The notes: generated by a model not told the origin, from the letters alone. A stretch of 64,000 bases of DNA from Peribacillus sp. FSL P2-0133 (GCF_037975445.1 NZ_CP150254.1:3222001-3286000); one strand, 5' to 3'. Shown: positions 45,381 to 54,440, counted from the first letter of the stretch. Made by a program: numbers and translations.

Positions 45381-46765
45381 GTTCTACTCCTCTTTTTCTT
45401 TATAGTTTGTGTCAGATAATAACTTCCATAGCAAAACAAAATAAAAGGAATGCCACAATATAGTGCAATTCGTTGTGTAGGATCAAATGCAATTCCTATG
45501 CAAGAAGCAAGACATAGCAAAAAAGAAACGATTGGTATGAGTGGATATAATGGTGTATGATAAGCCAAATCATTTACTGAATTTCCTTCGTTTATAAATC
45601 GTCTGCGAAATAGAAACTGTGACGCGCTAATACTCATCCAAACTACTACCACGGCTAGTCCAGAAATGGATACAAGCACTATATATACAGTATCCGGTGC
45701 AATAATACTCGAGAAAAGGGCTAAACCACCTCCCAACATACTGAAAAAAACTGCATTTATCGGAACACCCCGTTTTGTCAATTTTGCAAATATGGGTGAT
45801 ATTGTTTTCTTATCTGCAAGCGACCAAAGCATTCTGGATGATGCATATAATCCTGAATTTGCAGCAGACAAAATGGCAGTTAATATAACAAAGTTCATAA
45901 TATCCGCTGCATACGGCACTCCAATTCGTTCGAGAACTGCAACAAAGGGGCTCTCTAGTACGCTTGCATCCGAAATAGGCAATAATGCGGATAATACAAC
46001 AATGGTTCCTACAAAAAAGATAATCAATCTCCATAATGTCATACGGATTGCCTTTGGTATCGTTTTTTCTGGGTTCACTGTTTCTCCAGCTGCAATTCCG
46101 ATTAATTCAGTTCCAGAAAATGCGAAATTCACCGCGAGCATCGTCATTAGAATGGCAAAAGCACCATTCGGAAATAAACCTGCACTTGTAAAATTGGATA
46201 ATAACGGAGCTGATTGTGAATTAATTATTGGAATAAAACCTACCATTGCTGCAGCTCCCAGAATAATAAATATCACAATAGCAAATACCTTTATAGACGC
46301 AAACCAGAATTCGGATTCAGCGAAAAACTTAACGGTCCACGCATTTAAAGCCAAGACCAATATGGCAAATAGAGCACTCCATATCCAGACATTGATTGAT
46401 GGAAACCATCGCTGCATCAACAATCCTGCAGCCGTAAATTCCGAACCTAGTGCAACAGTCCAGGTTAGCCAATACAACCAGGCTACTGTATACCCTGTCC
46501 CTGGTCCGATGTATTTGGCTGCGTAGCTATGAAACGCGCCTGTCTCGGGCATATGTACTGCCAGTTCACCAAGACATAGCATGACTAGATAAACCACTAA
46601 AGCTCCAATCAGATACGAAAGGATGGTGCCGAATGGGCCAGCCTGTTGAATCGTATAACCCGAACTTAAGAATAAACCAGTTCCAATCACCCCGCCAAGC
46701 GATAGCATTATTATATGCCGTGCTTGCATTTCCCTTTGAAAATCATGTTTTCTTTTGTTCTCCAT
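45377..46765 (-). CDS. mmuP: Amino acid permease, probable S-methylmethionine transporter
   Basis: A 462-residue APC-family permease with twelve helices. It opens [24 protein letters not shown] and contains [23 protein letters not shown] and [18 protein letters not shown], all typical of the amino acid transporter (AAT) group. It is co-transcribed with mmuM and lies behind a SAM-I riboswitch, so S-methylmethionine or methionine-related uptake is the likely role. Family membership comes from sequence; specificity is from context. Confidence 0.92.
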   Translation of the reverse strand: MENKRKHDFQREMQARHIIMLSLGGVIGTGLFLSSGYTIQQAGPFGTILSYLIGALVVYLVMLCLGELAVHMPETGAFHSYAAKYIGPGTGYTVAWLYWLTWTVALGSEFTAAGLLMQRWFPSINVWIWSALFAILVLALNAWTVKFFAESEFWFASIKVFAIVIFIILGAAAMVGFIPIINSQSAPLLSNFTSAGLFPNGAFAILMTMLAVNFAFSGTELIGIAAGETVNPEKTIPKAIRMTLWRLIIFFVGTIVVLSALLPISDASVLESPFVAVLERIGVPYAADIMNFVILTAILSAANSGLYASSRMLWSLADKKTISPIFAKLTKRGVPINAVFFSMLGGGLALFSSIIAPDTVYIVLVSISGLAVVVVWMSISASQFLFRRRFINEGNSVNDLAYHTPLYPLIPIVSFLLCLASCIGIAFDPTQRIALYCGIPFILFCYGSYYLTQTIKKKRSRT

Positions 46766-46792
46766 TCTTACTCTCCTTAATCTTGGATCCAG

Positions 46793-46826
46793 AAAAAACG
46801 AAAACGCACTCTAAAAGAGTGCGTTA
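46793..46826 (-). terminator. SAM riboswitch-controlled terminator
   Basis: On the minus strand AACGCACTCTTTTAGAGTGCGTT forms a perfect stem, followed by TTCGTTTTTTC. It lies between the SAM aptamer and the mmuP start. Confidence 0.88.
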
Positions 46827-46848
46827 CTGACAAATAAACACGTACGGT

Positions 46849-46947
46849 CTTATCTATCAAGGTTTCACCCCCTGGAATTAGCACAGTGTCTTTGTAGACC
46901 TGCTGCTGAGGTTTCATAGGGCCAGTCCCTCCACCTCTCTGGATAAG
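46849..46947 (-). ncRNA. SAM-I riboswitch (S box)
   Basis: On the minus strand the conserved S-box elements follow in order: CTTATCCAGAGAGGTGGAGG, GACTGGCCCTATGAAACC, CAGCAGCAGG, GTGCTAATTCCAG and a closing GATAAG that pairs with CTTATC. A terminator follows. SAM binding should favour termination and reduce mmuP-mmuM expression when methionine is ample. The sequence identity is unambiguous. Confidence 0.95.
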
Positions 46948-46963
46948 AAATTATTTTTTTATA

Positions 46964-46992
46964 ACTTTATCAATCTATGAAAAAATTGTCAA
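46964..46992 (-). promoter_or_regulatory. Sigma-A promoter of the mmuP-mmuM operon
   Basis: On the minus strand TTGACA (46992-46987) and TAAAGT (46969-46964) are 17 bp apart. Transcription would start about 10 nt before the riboswitch. Confidence 0.65.
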
Positions 46993-47135
46993 GTTTTGTT
47001 TCGGATTGTAAAGACTTCCTTTAAAATTCTAACGATCATGGCACCGGCGGCATAAATATGATATGGTTGCTCGTTTTTGGAACAGTCGCTTACCACATTA
47101 AAATTGCAGATAAAGCTAACCGGGTAATTTTGATT

Positions 47136-47174
47136 TTAAAAAATGACGCCATCTTAAAAAGATGACGCCATTTA
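47136..47174 (-). terminator. Terminator of the mhq-like operon
   Basis: On the minus strand AAATGGCGTCATCTT pairs with AAGATGGCGTCATTT (15 bp, two G-U pairs), followed by TTTT. It lies just past the flavin reductase stop. Confidence 0.8.
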
Positions 47175-47188
47175 TTCTTTCTTTTCAC

Positions 47189-47803
47189 TTAAGGACGTTC
47201 TATTTCAAATAATTCCCCTAGTTTTGTATAAGTATGACCCGCTAATCTTGCTACAGGTTTTAGCCCGTTTTGGTCAATTCTTCCATTATGGTAAATATCT
47301 TGCTCGATATGATAGCAGACTATTTTCCCTATCAATAAATCACAACCAGGTTTATTCTGGGAACCTGCCAATGGTATCGCCTGCTCTAATGTACATTCAA
47401 AGCGTACCTTCGCTTCTTGCAATCCTGGTACGGATACCTTATCACTAACAGCCGGCGTGAAATCGGTAAGACCCAATTCACTTTCGTCGGATGGGAGTTC
47501 CTTGGCCGTTCGATTTGCATCAGCTACATTATTCTCATCAGTGATATGAACAACGAATTCACCTGTTTGAATTGCATTTCGTGCCGTGTCCTTTGAAACC
47601 CCTTCTTTCCGTTGAACAGAAATGGAAATCATCGGAGGATTTGAACTGACTATGTTAAAAAAGCTGAACGGCGCTATATTGATTGTACCGGTTTCGGATT
47701 GTGTCGTAACGAGTGCTATAGGTCTCGGTATAATGCTTCCAGTTAAAAACTTATAATTATCCCGTTCAGTCAGACTTTCAGGATTAACAGAAATCATCTT
47801 CAT
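47189..47803 (-). CDS. Flavin reductase-like/FMN-binding protein
   Basis: A 204-residue split-barrel flavoprotein: NYKFLTGSIIPRPIALVTT at the start, NIAPFSFFNIVSSNPPMISISV in the centre and FECTLEQAIPLAGSQN later, the flavin reductase-like pattern. It probably binds FMN and reduces flavin or a small electrophile with NAD(P)H. As the last gene of the quinone-detoxification operon (12 bp after the esterase gene), it could supply reduced flavin or reduce quinones. The exact reaction is not known. Confidence 0.88.
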   Translation of the reverse strand: MKMISVNPESLTERDNYKFLTGSIIPRPIALVTTQSETGTINIAPFSFFNIVSSNPPMISISVQRKEGVSKDTARNAIQTGEFVVHITDENNVADANRTAKELPSDESELGLTDFTPAVSDKVSVPGLQEAKVRFECTLEQAIPLAGSQNKPGCDLLIGKIVCYHIEQDIYHNGRIDQNGLKPVARLAGHTYTKLGELFEIERP

Positions 47804-47815
47804 TCCCTCTCATTC

Positions 47816-48427
47816 TTATAAAAAGTTCTTTTGAAACCATGAACCCGCTGCCTCAACCTCTGAACGTGTTAGCTGATGACCGTAATTTTCCCACTGAACA
47901 TCCACTGTAGCACCAGCTTGCAGTAAAAGTTGATTAAGTTCATCAGTTTCTGCTGCCGGGCAAATCGGATCGTTTTTACCTGCAGCGATAAATACAGGTA
48001 TATCCGAAAGGGACGGCAATGCAATCCCTCGTCTAGGCACCATAGGGTGATGAAGAATCGCTCCTTGTAATGCCCCTTCGAAATGGAACAGCAAACTTGC
48101 CGCTATATTTGCACCATTGGAATAACCTAATGCTACCACTCTTTCACGGTCGAAGTCATATTTTTTGGACGCTGATTCCAAGAAGTCATAAAGCTCCTTC
48201 GTACGAAAGATCAAATCTTCTTCATCAAAAACCCCTTCGGATAACCGGCGGAAAAAACGAGGCATTCCGTTTTCAAGTACATTTCCCCGTACGCTCAATA
48301 CGGATGAGCCCGGTGAAACCATTTCCGCTAATGGCAAGAGATCTGTTTCCGTTCCTCCAGTGCCATGTAAAAGCAAAAGCAATGGCGCTTCTGGATTACT
48401 TCCTTTTTGAAAAATATGCTTCATCAT
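47816..48427 (-). CDS. mhqD: Phospholipase/carboxylesterase (MhqD-like)
   Basis: A 203-residue alpha/beta hydrolase. The oxyanion segment LLLLHGTGG is near residue 17, the nucleophile motif is ALGYSNGANIAAS (Ser near 109), the acid is in FIAAGKNDPICP and the histidine in WENYGHQLTR. It resembles Bacillus MhqD, the carboxylesterase of the MhqR regulon. It overlaps the upstream dioxygenase gene by 4 bp. It may hydrolyse ring-cleavage products. Confidence 0.88.
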   Translation of the reverse strand: MMKHIFQKGSNPEAPLLLLLHGTGGTETDLLPLAEMVSPGSSVLSVRGNVLENGMPRFFRRLSEGVFDEEDLIFRTKELYDFLESASKKYDFDRERVVALGYSNGANIAASLLFHFEGALQGAILHHPMVPRRGIALPSLSDIPVFIAAGKNDPICPAAETDELNQLLLQAGATVDVQWENYGHQLTRSEVEAAGSWFQKNFL

Positions 48428-49371
48428 TTATCCTCCTCCAGTACTCTCGGCACTGCCGGCAGTAACGTTTTCTCCATGATCTCCCTTTTTTCTTCCAGCC
48501 ATGGCGGCAGCATTAATTTACTGCCCATCGTTTCCTTCGTTTCATCATGAGCGAAGCCAGGTGGATCTGTGGCAACTTCAAAAAGTATGCCTCCATCTTC
48601 CCTGAAATAAATGGCATCGAAGTATTGACGGTCTGTAAAGGGTGTCACACCATAGCCATGGTTGGCGATATGCTCCCTCCATTCTTTATGATCTTCATTA
48701 TCGATTGCACGCCATGCAATATGATGGACGGTTCCCACTCCGATTTTCCCATTTGGCAACACCGTTTTTTTAACATCTATCAAATTTCCGATGTCCGATG
48801 TGGATTTGAAGCGGATGTAATCGCCCTCTTCCCCAATTTTTTGCAGGCCCATCACTTTCTCTAAGAGTTCCATCGTTTTGAACGGTTCTGACGTCAATAA
48901 TACGGCACCGCCGAATCCCTTGACCGCCTTGGCAGCTGGTACACCGCCGAATGACCACTCGCTATTTTTCCCTTTTTTACGCTCAACCAGTTCAAGTTGC
49001 AAACCGTGTGGGTCTTGAAATTCCAGATATTCCTCGCCGAAACGTGAAACCTTTTTAAAGCCTATGTTAAATTTACCTAAACGCATTTCCCAGAAACCCA
49101 TTGATCCTTCCGGTACGGCATAGGTTGTAACCCCCACCTGTCCTGAGCCAATTCTCCCTTTGTATGCCCCAGGCCAAGGAAAGAAAGTGATGATAGTGCC
49201 AGGAGAACCTGATTCATCTCCAAAATACAAATGATAGGTGCCTGGATCATCAAAATTAACGGTTTTCTTCACCATACGCAGTCCCAATACTCCAGCATAA
49301 AAATCCACGTTCTCTTGAGGATTGCCTACAATTGCGGTTATATGATGTATTCCTGCATTTTGCTTTTGCAT
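48424..49371 (-). CDS. Ring-cleaving dioxygenase, VOC family (MhqO/MhqE-like), copy 2
   Basis: A 315-residue two-domain vicinal oxygen chelate protein. Metal-binding positions are recognisable in GIHHITAIVG (His), GTVHHIAWR (His) and GGILFEVATDPPGF (Glu). The N-terminal and C-terminal halves are related. It lies 24 bp after a paralogue and 4 bp into the esterase gene. By analogy with MhqA/MhqE/MhqO it should open hydroquinone or catechol rings using Fe(II). Confidence 0.92.
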   Translation of the reverse strand: MQKQNAGIHHITAIVGNPQENVDFYAGVLGLRMVKKTVNFDDPGTYHLYFGDESGSPGTIITFFPWPGAYKGRIGSGQVGVTTYAVPEGSMGFWEMRLGKFNIGFKKVSRFGEEYLEFQDPHGLQLELVERKKGKNSEWSFGGVPAAKAVKGFGGAVLLTSEPFKTMELLEKVMGLQKIGEEGDYIRFKSTSDIGNLIDVKKTVLPNGKIGVGTVHHIAWRAIDNEDHKEWREHIANHGYGVTPFTDRQYFDAIYFREDGGILFEVATDPPGFAHDETKETMGSKLMLPPWLEEKREIMEKTLLPAVPRVLEEDK

Positions 49372-49395
49372 GCCTATTACTTCCTTTCCCGTTGA

Positions 49396-50382
49396 TTAAT
49401 TTGTTGGTTTTGTATTCAGTGGTTTTAAATTCGCTTCAATATCCTTTCTTTTCGATTCTAAAAATGGAGGCAGGGCAAGGTTCTCACCTAAGTGCTGCTC
49501 TGCTTCATCCACTGCAAAACCTGGTCCATCAGTAGCTAATTCAAATAATATGCCATTCGGCTCCCTAAAATAGAGTGAATGAAAATAAAAGCGGTCCACA
49601 TACCCCGAGTTCACGAATTTCGATTCACTAATTTTCTCTATCCATTTTCTCAGTTCCCCTTCATTATCCACCCGGAAGGCAATATGGTGTACTCCACCCC
49701 TCCCCAACCTTTCCCGAGGTATGTCATTCCTTTCTTCAATATGGAGTTCCGCTCCTGTTCCTCCCTCACCTGTCTCGTAAACGACTATCGGATTTTGCCC
49801 CCTGATTGAGGATGGGTATGTGCCTGATTTCCTGAACCCCAATACCTCGGTAAGAACTCGTTCTGTTAGTACAATATTAGGTACAGTAAGTTTTACTGGT
49901 CCTAATCCAAGAATGGAAAACTCTTGCGGTACCGGGCTTCCATCCCACGGTAATCCTCCTTGAACCCCGTTATTATCCTGATCGGAAACCAAAAGTAGCC
50001 TCTGCCCTTCAGGATCTTTAAAAGAAAGCACCTTCCTTTCAAAACGGCTTGATATTTCATCATGCTCAACATTGAATTCAACAAACCGTTTTTTCCAATA
50101 TCCTAGTGCTTCATCATCTCTCACCCTTAAGGAAATTTCTGAAATACTATTGTTCCCCTCATGAGTGCGGGCAGCATTGGGAATCTCAAAAAACGTCAAT
50201 TCCGTACCCGGTGAACCAATTTGATCTCCATAAAATAAGTGATACACACGTACATCATCTTGATTCACCGTTTTTTTAATTAATCGCATCCCTAAGACTT
50301 TTGTGTAAAATTCAAAGTTATTTCCCGCTTTAGCTGTAATCGCCGAAACATGATGCAATCCTTTTAATTCCATCCGTACCAC
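49396..50382 (-). CDS. Ring-cleaving dioxygenase, VOC family (MhqO/MhqE-like), copy 1
   Basis: A 328-residue VOC dioxygenase, first gene of the mhq-like operon. Metal positions appear in GLHHVSAITA, GGVHHIAFRV and GILFELATDGPGF. It is clearly paralogous to the following gene but diverged over its whole length, so they probably differ in substrate. The start is ATG with a GGAGTGG-type site nearby. Two palindromes resembling the MhqR operator lie 50-115 bp upstream, suggesting induction by quinones or hydroquinones. Confidence 0.92.
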   Translation of the reverse strand: MVRMELKGLHHVSAITAKAGNNFEFYTKVLGMRLIKKTVNQDDVRVYHLFYGDQIGSPGTELTFFEIPNAARTHEGNNSISEISLRVRDDEALGYWKKRFVEFNVEHDEISSRFERKVLSFKDPEGQRLLLVSDQDNNGVQGGLPWDGSPVPQEFSILGLGPVKLTVPNIVLTERVLTEVLGFRKSGTYPSSIRGQNPIVVYETGEGGTGAELHIEERNDIPRERLGRGGVHHIAFRVDNEGELRKWIEKISESKFVNSGYVDRFYFHSLYFREPNGILFELATDGPGFAVDEAEQHLGENLALPPFLESKRKDIEANLKPLNTKPTN

Positions 50383-50432
50383 TCCTATCTTTATAAATCT
50401 CCCCTTACGGAGATGAATTAATCCATATATAA

Positions 50433-50450
50433 TATCTCGAATTCAAAGTA
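50433..50450. promoter_or_regulatory. Candidate MhqR operator 1
   Basis: TATCTCGAATTCAAAGTA keeps the whole left half and centre of the B. subtilis MhqR box (TATCT-cgaAtTCg-AGATA), with two changes in the right half. It lies 51 bp ahead of the first dioxygenase gene. Confidence 0.6.
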
Positions 50451-50479
50451 TTTAACCTACACAATGCTTTTAATACAAA

Positions 50480-50497
50480 TATCTTGATTTAAAGATA
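50480..50497. promoter_or_regulatory. Candidate MhqR operator 2
   Basis: TATCTTGATTTAAAGATA has the exact TATCT-N8-AGATA architecture of the MhqR box. It is 47 bp from operator 1 in the divergent promoter region, so one regulator could control both the dioxygenase operon and the nitroreductase gene. Confidence 0.65.
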
Positions 50498-50615
50498 AAT
50501 GACAGTGATAAATTTGTCAACCATTTTTATTCAAATTATTTCACCCGTATTCACTTATCATAAAATATTAAAATCAGGTCAAAATAAATCGGTATATAGA
50601 ATGGAGGTGTGATAT

Positions 50616-51215
50616 ATGGTTAAAGATTTTTTTAGCGCAATTGAAGATAGACGCTCTTATTATTCCCTTAGCAAGGAACGTGTTGTTCCTAATAAAAGGA
50701 TTAAAGAAGTTATCGATCATGCCGTTCAATATTCCCCTTCCGCTTTCAACTCCCAAAGTGCAAGAGTGATTGTTTTAACTGGTCAAAGCCACGACCACTT
50801 ATGGGATATCACGAAAAAAACATTAAGAAAAGCAGTCGGTGACAAAGATTTTGAAAAAACTGAAGAAAAAATGAAGTCATTTATAAATGGTTATGGTACG
50901 GTTTTATTCTTTGAAGATCAGGCCATTATAGATAGGCTTCAAGAACAATTCAAAACGTATGCCGAAAACTTTCCGATTTGGTCGAACCAATCGTCTGCAA
51001 TTTTACAATTTGTCGTATGGACTTCCTTGGAAATTGAAGGGTTTGGGGCAAGTCTTCAGCATTATAATCCTTTAATCGATGACGAAGTGAGAAAGACATG
51101 GGATATATCACGGGATTGGAAACTCATCGCACAAATGCCCTTTGGAAAACCCACTGCAGAGCCTGGCGATAAAGACTTCTCACCACTTGAAGAACGTGTG
51201 AAATATTATCAATGA
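50616..51215 (+). CDS. mhqN: Nitroreductase-family protein (MhqN-like)
   Basis: A 199-residue FMN-dependent nitroreductase. It opens DFFSAIEDRRSYYSLSKERV and contains AVQYSPSAFNSQSARVIVL and a C-terminal MPFGKPTAEPGDKDFSPLEER, typical of YodC/YdfN (MhqN) proteins. It should reduce quinones or nitro compounds with NAD(P)H. The ATG follows GGAGGTG. It is divergent from the dioxygenase operon and separated by two MhqR-type operators, reproducing the quinone-stress context of B. subtilis mhqN. Confidence 0.92.
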   Translation: MVKDFFSAIEDRRSYYSLSKERVVPNKRIKEVIDHAVQYSPSAFNSQSARVIVLTGQSHDHLWDITKKTLRKAVGDKDFEKTEEKMKSFINGYGTVLFFEDQAIIDRLQEQFKTYAENFPIWSNQSSAILQFVVWTSLEIEGFGASLQHYNPLIDDEVRKTWDISRDWKLIAQMPFGKPTAEPGDKDFSPLEERVKYYQ

Positions 51216-51218
51216 TAC

Positions 51219-51258
51219 AATAGGGCTGGCTCTAAATAACGAGCCAGCCCTACTATTT
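51219..51258. terminator. Bidirectional terminator between mhqN and the pha operon
   Basis: TAGGGCTGGCTC pairs with GAGCCAGCCCTA around an 8-nt loop, flanked by A and T runs. It lies directly beyond the mhqN stop and the stop of the small ORF downstream of phaC. Confidence 0.88.
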
Positions 51259-51378
51259 TCAACCGATATAATCTGGAATAGTTCCAAAAAATCTTGTGAA
51301 TACTTCGGGCGCAAACCCTAAATAACCTATAATTGGCATAATTTTAAAATTTTCATATTCATTTACCACGTACATCAT
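51259..51378 (-). CDS. Small ORF downstream of phaC
   Basis: A 39-codon frame (ATG at 51378, second ATG at 51375) with GGGAGAT ahead begins 20 bp after the phaC stop and ends exactly at the terminator. It encodes YVVNEYENFKIMPIIGYLGF and a hydrophobic/aromatic PEVFTRFFGTIPDYIG tail. The tight spacing and terminator placement suggest it is the last gene of the pha operon. Too short for phasin PhaP; I know no family for it. Confidence 0.5.
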   Translation of the reverse strand: MMYVVNEYENFKIMPIIGYLGFAPEVFTRFFGTIPDYIG

Positions 51379-51398
51379 ACATCTCCCTTCAAAAACTG

Positions 51399-52454
51399 TT
51401 AATTATTTATTGGAGAAGATCGCTTCGGAAGCCATTCCTTAAGGTAAAGTGGGAGTCCACTCACATACTCCTTGGAAGCATGTCCACTTGGTAGGAGAAT
51501 GTATGTCTTATCCTTACAAGTCAAATGCTTCATAACCGGATTAATCATTTCCTGCGGTACCAGACGGTCATTTTCATTTGCTGATACTAATACACTAGCG
51601 TCAATATTGGATAGCATAGCTTTTTTTCCTCTGATTCTTAAACTCCCCTTAACCAAACGATTGTTTATCACAAGATCTTCACTTATCTGTTTTGCAGTCG
51701 CTCCAGCTAAAGGCACGTGTCCATTTGTCCACGCATTGAATCGACGCCAATGTTGAACATATTCTTCATCATCAGCTTGATTTAATAAAGACAGATAGGG
51801 TGATATATAGATAGGTGATGTGATCAAGCGGATTCCATATTTAACCTCACTAGCTGGGATCGTTTTAAAAATGTCAATCGTCTCGTCAAAATCTGCGGTA
51901 CCATCTTTTATTGCAGCTTGCCATTGATCAAAAGATTGGGAGGCACTAAAATCTATAGGTGTAACGGAGAGAATTAAATTCTTAACAGGCTCGTCTGCAA
52001 TAGCCGCATACATAGCAGCTATTGTACCGCCAAGACAAAAACCCATTACAGTTATCTCTGACGCTCCGGAGTGTCGTAATGCGCGCTGGACTCCTTTTTG
52101 AATGTAATCGACGATATAATCATCAATCGAGATGTCACCATCTTCATAGCCTGGACTTCCAAAATCAAGCAAATACACTTCAAACCCTTCATTTACAAAA
52201 GCTTCTATTAAACTATTTCCTGGAGCTAAATCGAGAATTAACGGGGTATTTATGAGTGAATAAATTAGAAAAACCGGCACGTTATATCTTTTTTTTACCG
52301 CCGGATAATACCAAAGTGTAGATTTATTTTTTTTCCACACCGAAATTTTTGGTGTTAATCCCATTTCCGGCATAGGCTGATTGGGAATATCCGAAAAATG
52401 TTTCCATTTAGATATCGATTTAGGTTGATTTTTTGGCACCTTCCGTTTAGACAT
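51399..52454 (-). CDS. phaC: Class IV polyhydroxyalkanoate synthase catalytic subunit
   Basis: A 351-residue PHA synthase with the lipase-like box GFCLGGTIAA, in which Cys140 is the catalytic nucleophile. The acid is in SANENDRLVP and the histidine in PSGHASKEY. The length of about 350-360 residues and the partner PhaR mark the class IV enzyme of Bacilli. It polymerises 3-hydroxyacyl-CoA on granules. The ATG at 52454 follows AGAGGAA and overlaps the phaR end by 8 bp; an earlier in-frame start at 52475 is less likely. Confidence 0.93.
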   Translation of the reverse strand: MSKRKVPKNQPKSISKWKHFSDIPNQPMPEMGLTPKISVWKKNKSTLWYYPAVKKRYNVPVFLIYSLINTPLILDLAPGNSLIEAFVNEGFEVYLLDFGSPGYEDGDISIDDYIVDYIQKGVQRALRHSGASEITVMGFCLGGTIAAMYAAIADEPVKNLILSVTPIDFSASQSFDQWQAAIKDGTADFDETIDIFKTIPASEVKYGIRLITSPIYISPYLSLLNQADDEEYVQHWRRFNAWTNGHVPLAGATAKQISEDLVINNRLVKGSLRIRGKKAMLSNIDASVLVSANENDRLVPQEMINPVMKHLTCKDKTYILLPSGHASKEYVSGLPLYLKEWLPKRSSPINN

Positions 52455-52932
52455 TTCTATTCCTCTGTCCAACAAACTTTATATCTTGTAATTGGTTTAT
52501 TAAATCTAAAACCCTTTTTTTATTCTCTTCCTTTTTGTTAGATTCCTCTCTTGATTTCATTTTTTTACTACCTAATGAATAAACGACCCCTAAATCACTC
52601 ATAGAAGGTTGACTTCTAAGATACCCATTTCTTTCTGGAATTACAGTGGAAAGTAGCTCTTCTAATTTGTCAATTTTTTCTTCGAGCTGGAGGACTAATT
52701 TCGCAATATTGGCTACATCTTTTTTTGTGGGATAATTCATGATAATGGACCTTCTTTCTGAGGCCTCCTGCATCTTTATTATCTCTGGAACCTGCATTTG
52801 TGAACTTCTACTAACTGATTCTATTAACTCCCTATTATTTATTAACTCCTGAATTTTACTATTCAACTGTTGCTCTTTTTGTTTGCCGAACACTTTTAGC
52901 TCTTTATATAAATCTGATTTTTTTTCTGTCAT
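52447..52932 (-). CDS. phaR: Class IV PHA synthase subunit PhaR
   Basis: A 161-residue, highly charged, coiled-coil-rich protein (KKDVANIAKLVLQLEEKIDK, about 70-89) directly between phaB and phaC. Its position, size and overlap with phaC match the PhaR subunit needed by Bacillus class IV synthases. The C-terminal Lys/Glu-rich region is low-complexity. The family call rests partly on context because PhaR sequences vary. The ATG follows GAGAGGA. Confidence 0.8.
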   Translation of the reverse strand: MTEKKSDLYKELKVFGKQKEQQLNSKIQELINNRELIESVSRSSQMQVPEIIKMQEASERRSIIMNYPTKKDVANIAKLVLQLEEKIDKLEELLSTVIPERNGYLRSQPSMSDLGVVYSLGSKKMKSREESNKKEENKKRVLDLINQLQDIKFVGQRNRNV

Positions 52933-52956
52933 ATATATCGTTCCTCTCTTCTCCGA

Positions 52957-53736
52957 TTATGCTAATGCTGCTATACCTCCGTCAACGATTAAAACATGTC
53001 CAACCAAATAATCGGACGCTTTCGAGGCTAAAAAAACGGCGGCTCCTTTTAAATCCTCTTCATTACCATACCGGCCAGCCGGAGTTTGACCTACGATGTC
53101 AAAGTTGGATTCTTCAAGGATTTTTTTTGTGATTTTAGTCGGGAAAAAGCCTGGTGCTATCGCATTGACTTGAATCCCGTGTCTAGCAAGCTTAACCCCT
53201 AGATCCTTAGTCATTGTTATCACAGCGCCCTTACTTGTGTTATAAGCAATGGTATCCAATACTTCAGGTATCGAACCGCCAAGACCCGACACAGATGCAA
53301 TATTAATGATTTTGCCGGACTTTTGCTGTAACATGACCTTTGCTACAGCCTGTGAAAACAAGAACGTACCCGTAACATTTACCTTCAACACTTTCTCCCA
53401 TTTATCCTCAGGAACATCCAATAGCGGGCCTGACCAAGATGTACCGCTATTATTGACAAGAATATCAATGGCACCGAATTGAGAAACAGTTTCTTTTACA
53501 ACATGTTCGATGTCACTCTTATTGGTAATATCACATTCAAAGGCGATCGCTTTAATTCCTAATGATTGTAGGTGATCACAAACCTCTTTACATACAGAAA
53601 GATTGCGTGAGGCAATAACAATATTAGCTCCTGCCTCTGCCAGCGCCAAAGCTATCTGTTTGCCTAGCCCTCTGCCGCCTCCGGTAATAATAGCCGTTTT
53701 ATTCGTTAAATCGAACAGATTACTTAATGTTGTCAA
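52957..53736 (-). CDS. phaB: Acetoacetyl-CoA reductase-like short-chain dehydrogenase (PhaB)
   Basis: A 259-residue SDR. The cofactor site TGGGRGLGKQIALALAEAGA is at about 18-37, NNSGTSWSG at about 93-101 and the catalytic Tyr-Lys pair in AYNTSKGAV. It is the first gene of phaB-phaR-phaC and should reduce acetoacetyl-CoA to 3-hydroxybutyryl-CoA with NADPH. The sequence is generic for SDRs of the gluconate 5-dehydrogenase type, so the substrate comes mainly from the operon. The start is TTG after GGAAGGG. Confidence 0.86.
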   Translation of the reverse strand: MTTLSNLFDLTNKTAIITGGGRGLGKQIALALAEAGANIVIASRNLSVCKEVCDHLQSLGIKAIAFECDITNKSDIEHVVKETVSQFGAIDILVNNSGTSWSGPLLDVPEDKWEKVLKVNVTGTFLFSQAVAKVMLQQKSGKIINIASVSGLGGSIPEVLDTIAYNTSKGAVITMTKDLGVKLARHGIQVNAIAPGFFPTKITKKILEESNFDIVGQTPAGRYGNEEDLKGAAVFLASKASDYLVGHVLIVDGGIAALA

Positions 53737-53984
53737 CTTTTCAGCCCTTCCGTTATGAAATATCTATCTTTTTATAAAGCGATTTATATTATTATAGAAA
53801 AGCCTATCCATTATGGTGCTTAAAATAGCCTAATGCCTCTGCCTTTTTGTTTCACTAGCTTTATTAATTTTTGCTTTCCATATGAATTCAATATGTATGA
53901 GATTACTTCCTGATTTACGAGCAAAATCGAATACATAGCCTGTTTATTCGTTTACACTAAAAGAATATTAAGGAGGTTATAGAT

Positions 53985-54440
53985 ATGACGATACATCACT
54001 TTCATTTAACCGCCGAATGGCCCGGCGGCAGAAATGATATCGGCACGATTCATTCAGGGAATCTTCAAACACAAATAAGTATTCCTACTGGAATGGAAGG
54101 ACCAGGGGTCGGGACTAATCCCGATGAAATGCTTCTTGGGGCGGCATCGACCTGCTATATCATTACCTTTGCTGCCCTGTTAGAGCGAGCCCATATAGAA
54201 AAGGCGAGCTTGTCCATGCAATCGGAAGCGTTAGTGGATGTTACGAATGGTGTATTCACCTATAAGAAAATCATTCATTGCCCTGCACTTGTATTAGTAC
54301 CGGGCACTTCTGAAAAAGTGATTAAAAAAGCGAGGAAGCTTGCTGAAAAAGCTGAAACTTCATGTATGATTTCTAGAGCGATAAAAGGTAATGTAGCGGT
54401 GGAATTGAATGCGACAATTTCCATAGCACAGCAATCTTGA
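53985..54440 (+). CDS. OsmC-family protein
   Basis: A 151-residue OsmC-fold protein, with GVGTNPDEMLLGAASTCYII (first redox Cys) and KAETSCMISRAIKGN (second Cys). These two cysteines are the peroxidatic and resolving pair of the family. It belongs with the SACOL1771/YmaD-type subgroup and probably reduces organic hydroperoxides. The ATG follows AAGGAGG. It is a single gene ended by a strong terminator. Confidence 0.92.
   Translation: MTIHHFHLTAEWPGGRNDIGTIHSGNLQTQISIPTGMEGPGVGTNPDEMLLGAASTCYIITFAALLERAHIEKASLSMQSEALVDVTNGVFTYKKIIHCPALVLVPGTSEKVIKKARKLAEKAETSCMISRAIKGNVAVELNATISIAQQS

Noticed and set aside
45666..46526. Long open frame (286 codons) on the plus strand
   Set aside because: It is the antisense of the amino acid permease. 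Its open length comes from the hydrophobic codon bias of the real gene; no ribosome site, and the sequence is not protein-like.
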